NCBI GenBank assembly: GCA_023245435.1
Contig: JAHFKH010000023.1
Span: 3,840-11,503, forward strand
Source of the DNA: Candidatus Shapirobacteria bacterium
Lineage (GTDB): Bacteria > Patescibacteriota > Microgenomatia > UBA12405
Length of the DNA: 7,664 nt
Reading direction: 5' to 3'
Below are positions 6,586 through 7,664 of this stretch, piece by piece. The translations under genes were made by a program, and so were the position numbers. The notes below the pieces were generated by a model. The model was not told the DNA's origin and made no database searches. It was given only the letters and a program-made list of their open reading frames with translations. Each line of letters begins with the position of its first letter. Within the stretch, counting starts at the first letter, position 1.

Positions 6586-6587
6586 AA

Positions 6588-7067
6588 ATGTCAAAAGCAT
6601 TTACACTGGTCGAATTGATGATTGCGGTTTCTTTGGTTTTGATTGTGACAATAACTGGGACGGTTTATTTAAATAATTTTAATACCCAACAAAAGTTAAA
6701 TCAGGCCAATAATGAAATTGAATCAATGGTTAAATTGGCTCAAAATTATGCCAAAATCAAGCAATCCCCTGTGGGAAATAGTGATGAGGTTTTGTATGTC
6801 AGATTGAAAAAAAATGGATCAAGTATTGAGGCTGATATAAATGGAATTGGGACAACTTATTTTTCAAATAAAATAAATGAGAGTGGTTTAACCGTTACTT
6901 TTACCCCGTCTGAATTTTATTTTTGGGGAGGGTCGGGGAAATTGTCAGCCGATGCTAACGGAACTTTTTTGGATGCAGATGAAACATTTAATATTAGTAT
7001 TGCCTTAAATCAGGGCACATCAGAGACTAAAACGATTGTGATAAATTCGCTGGGAGGTATCCAATGA
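6588..7067 (+). CDS. GspH/FimT-like minor pilin
   Basis: This 159-residue prepilin has leader MSKA (Ala at -1) before FTLVELMIAVSLVLIVTITG, with Glu at +5. Unlike its upstream neighbours it lacks the KARDSRR segment; its helix continues as NFNTQQKLNQANNEIESMVKLAQNYA. The head ends in ETFNISIALNQGTSETKTIV with a terminal NSLGG. The long beta-strand head and this ending resemble the GspH/FimT class, whose members sit at or near the fibre tip and prime assembly. Its stop overlaps the next start in ATGA, and that next gene looks like GspI/PilV, the usual partner of GspH/FimT, which supports the call. An A8 run lies at 6807-6814. Confidence 0.75.
   Translation: MSKAFTLVELMIAVSLVLIVTITGTVYLNNFNTQQKLNQANNEIESMVKLAQNYAKIKQSPVGNSDEVLYVRLKKNGSSIEADINGIGTTYFSNKINESGLTVTFTPSEFYFWGGSGKLSADANGTFLDADETFNISIALNQGTSETKTIVINSLGGIQ
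7053..7057 (+). promoter_or_regulatory. Strong Shine-Dalgarno GGAGG for the PilV-like gene
   Basis: GGAGG lies 6 nt before ATG 7064, inside the last codons of the preceding gene (Gly-Gly-Ile-Gln). It is the only clear Shine-Dalgarno sequence in front of any gene in the window. It supports 7064 as the start of an overlapping, coupled gene. Confidence 0.7.
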
Positions 7068-7465
7068 AAGGTCAAGGGATAATTGAAGCGGTATATTCGG
7101 TGGGAATTTTGGGTTTATTGTTAACGGGAGTAGTGATATTAATTTTGTTATCAGTAGCATCAAAAAAAAATGATTTTGATCGAAAAAAAGCCACTGAATT
7201 GGGAACTTTGGTAATCGAGGATTTGATTAATAAAAGTCAAAATGACGCTACTTTTTGGAATTTAACCGAAATTAATGATTCTAATTCAAACTTTAGTGGA
7301 TATACCTACAATGTTGGCTTTACCAATGTGACTAACAACCTCGCATATCCAAATTGTGGGGTAGGTAAAACTGACTGTGCAGAAGTAAATGTTACGGTAA
7401 ATTGGGAAGGAAAAAATCCACAAAAAATGACCTTTAATCGTTTTTTTAGCAAGAATGCATACTAA
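7064..7465 (+). CDS. GspI/PilV-like minor pilin with atypical processing site
   Basis: This 133-residue protein opens MKGQGIIEAVYSVGILGLLL and continues with TGVVILILLSVA. Cleavage after MKG would leave Gln at +1 and place Glu at +5, the required spacing, so I read it as a class III prepilin of the PilV/GspI type rather than a canonical Phe+1 pilin. Cleavage after Gly5 would put Glu at +3 and is less likely. The head is Asn/Thr-rich with one cysteine pair (NCGVGKTDC) and strands VNVTVNWEG and KMTFNRFF. It overlaps the GspH/FimT-like gene by ATGA and has the only strong ribosome binding site in the window. Poly-A runs of 9 (7162-7170) and 7 (7183-7189) lie in the stalk region. An ATTACGA array starts right after the stop. 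Confidence 0.72.
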   Translation: MKGQGIIEAVYSVGILGLLLTGVVILILLSVASKKNDFDRKKATELGTLVIEDLINKSQNDATFWNLTEINDSNSNFSGYTYNVGFTNVTNNLAYPNCGVGKTDCAEVNVTVNWEGKNPQKMTFNRFFSKNAY

Positions 7466-7470
7466 AATCA

Positions 7471-7523
7471 ATTACGAATTACCCCAGCAGTCGCGGGGCA
7501 GGCAAATTACGAATTACGAATTA
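7471..7523 (+). repeat. ATTACGA heptamer array interrupted by a GC-rich element
   Basis: ATTACGA (7471-7477) and ATTA (7478-7481) are followed by a GC-rich block, then ATTACGA twice (7506-7512, 7513-7519) and ATTA (7520-7523). The units on the two sides are in the same 7-nt register (7471 to 7506 is 35 nt). The 16-nt block AATCAATTACGAATTA that opens this array also opens the array at 6186, and in both cases it sits directly after a pilin stop codon. Confidence 0.88.
7482..7502 (+). repeat. 21-bp GC-rich element inserted in heptamer array
   Basis: The element reads CCCCAGCAGTCGCGGGG then CAGG. CCCC and GGGG can pair, with an inner GC/GC step and a bulged A, making a short hairpin. AATTA flanks it on both sides (7477-7481, 7505-7509), which could be a target duplication or simply array sequence. 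It is far more GC-rich than the surrounding DNA. Confidence 0.65.
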
Positions 7524-7550
7524 TTAAAATTAAATATTTAAAATTATAAA

Positions 7551-7664
7551 TTGATTAAAAATTTTAAATTAAACCCGCCTGCCGGCGATGCAGGAATTAA
7601 AAATTGTTTTACCGGTTTTACGTTGATTGAAATTTTGGTGGTAGTGGGGATAACTATGGTTTTA
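7551..7664 (+). CDS. Type IV pilin, N-terminal part (runs off window)
   Basis: The frame is open from TTG 7551 to the window end (38 codons). An in-frame TAA at 7539-7541 and the absence of an earlier ATG support the TTG. It encodes an unusually long 22-residue leader ending CFTG, then FTLIEILVVVGITMVL with Gly -1, Phe +1 and Glu +5. The first codons and the codons just before the cleavage site are identical in DNA to those of the gene at 5291, except for a 21-bp GC-rich insertion (7574-7594) that adds seven residues in frame (leader residues 9 onward read PPAGDAG). The mature helix differs from that of the 5291 gene. The head is outside the window, so subtype cannot be judged. Confidence 0.8.
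   Translation, partial: MIKNFKLNPPAGDAGIKNCFTGFTLIEILVVVGITMVL
7554..7605 (+). repeat. ATTAAAA heptamer array, second copy, interrupted
   Basis: ATT occurs at 7554, 7561 and 7568 and, after the GC-rich element, at 7596 and 7603. All lie in one 7-nt register, matching the array at 5294-5325 unit for unit once the 21-bp element is removed. Confidence 0.78.
7574..7594 (+). repeat. 21-bp GC-rich hairpin element inserted in a pilin leader
   Basis: The element begins CCCGCCTGCCGGCGATGC and ends AGG. CCTGC (7578-7582) and GCAGG (7590-7594) form a 5-bp stem around a 7-nt loop, and GCCGGC is palindromic. Its limits are defined by alignment with 5288-5327, which is identical on both sides of it. Its length preserves both the reading frame and the heptamer register. 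Confidence 0.8.

Noticed and set aside
6452..6676. Plus-strand ORF of 74 codons across the junction of two pilins
   Set aside because: It is out of frame with two clear prepilin genes and has no signal or domain.
7065..7067. Alternative genetic code with TGA read as glycine
   Set aside because: TGA ends the GspH-like gene at a normal ATGA overlap, reading through would add only a few residues before TAA, and no conserved glycine position needs a TGA codon in any gene here.
5251..7523. Heptamer arrays as CRISPR or iterons of an origin
   Set aside because: Units are 7 bp with no unique spacers, no cas genes nearby, and no replication protein or DnaA-box cluster was seen.

Overview
This AT-rich window is one uninterrupted plus-strand type IV pilus (T4P) biogenesis and pilin locus. 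In order it holds the 3' end of pilB (extension ATPase), pilT (retraction ATPase), pilC (inner-membrane platform), a large pilin with its own candidate promoter and a perfect intrinsic terminator, pilD (prepilin peptidase), and then seven consecutive pilin or pseudopilin genes plus the start of an eighth, cut by the window edge. Gene order, AT-richness, small densely packed genes, near absence of Shine-Dalgarno sequences and many short pilins fit a Candidate Phyla Radiation (Patescibacteria, Parcubacteria-like) genome. That placement is an inference from style, not from a marker gene. The standard bacterial code is assumed.

Layout: 1-2465 is the motor and platform (pilB end, pilT, pilC; 4-nt gap, then 8-nt overlap). 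2448-3285 is a candidate promoter, a 241-aa pilin and a hairpin terminator, which looks like a separately expressed main pilin unit. 3302-4036 is pilD, whose stop overlaps the start of a 12-cysteine pilin (4036-4737). 4764-6585 holds four small pilins related to each other and to GspG-type pseudopilins. 6588-7465 holds a GspH/FimT-like and a GspI/PilV-like minor pilin, overlapping by ATGA. 7551-7664 is the start of another pilin.

How they work together: PilD cleaves the short basic leaders and the N-methylated pilins enter the membrane. PilB on PilC drives assembly and PilT drives retraction. The FimT/PilV-like proteins probably prime the fibre or cap its tip, and the other minor pilins would diversify the fibre, probably for adhesion or DNA uptake.

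The most unusual structure is not a protein. The spacers between the small pilins, and the cleaved leader peptides themselves, are built from short dispersed repeats. They include heptamer (7-bp period) arrays of ATTACGA, ATTAAAA, AAACTTA and GTTACGA type, a 28-bp dispersed repeat inside the leader of the Cys-rich pilin, and two 21-bp GC-rich elements sitting in heptamer arrays. One of these elements is inserted in frame in a leader that is otherwise identical over 40 bp to the leader of another pilin 2.2 kb upstream. In one gene the ATG start is a one-base variant of a heptamer unit. This suggests that pilin cassettes are bounded by recombinogenic repeats, and that the cleaved leader is a neutral landing site for them. 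No stretch above 300 bases lacks a gene.
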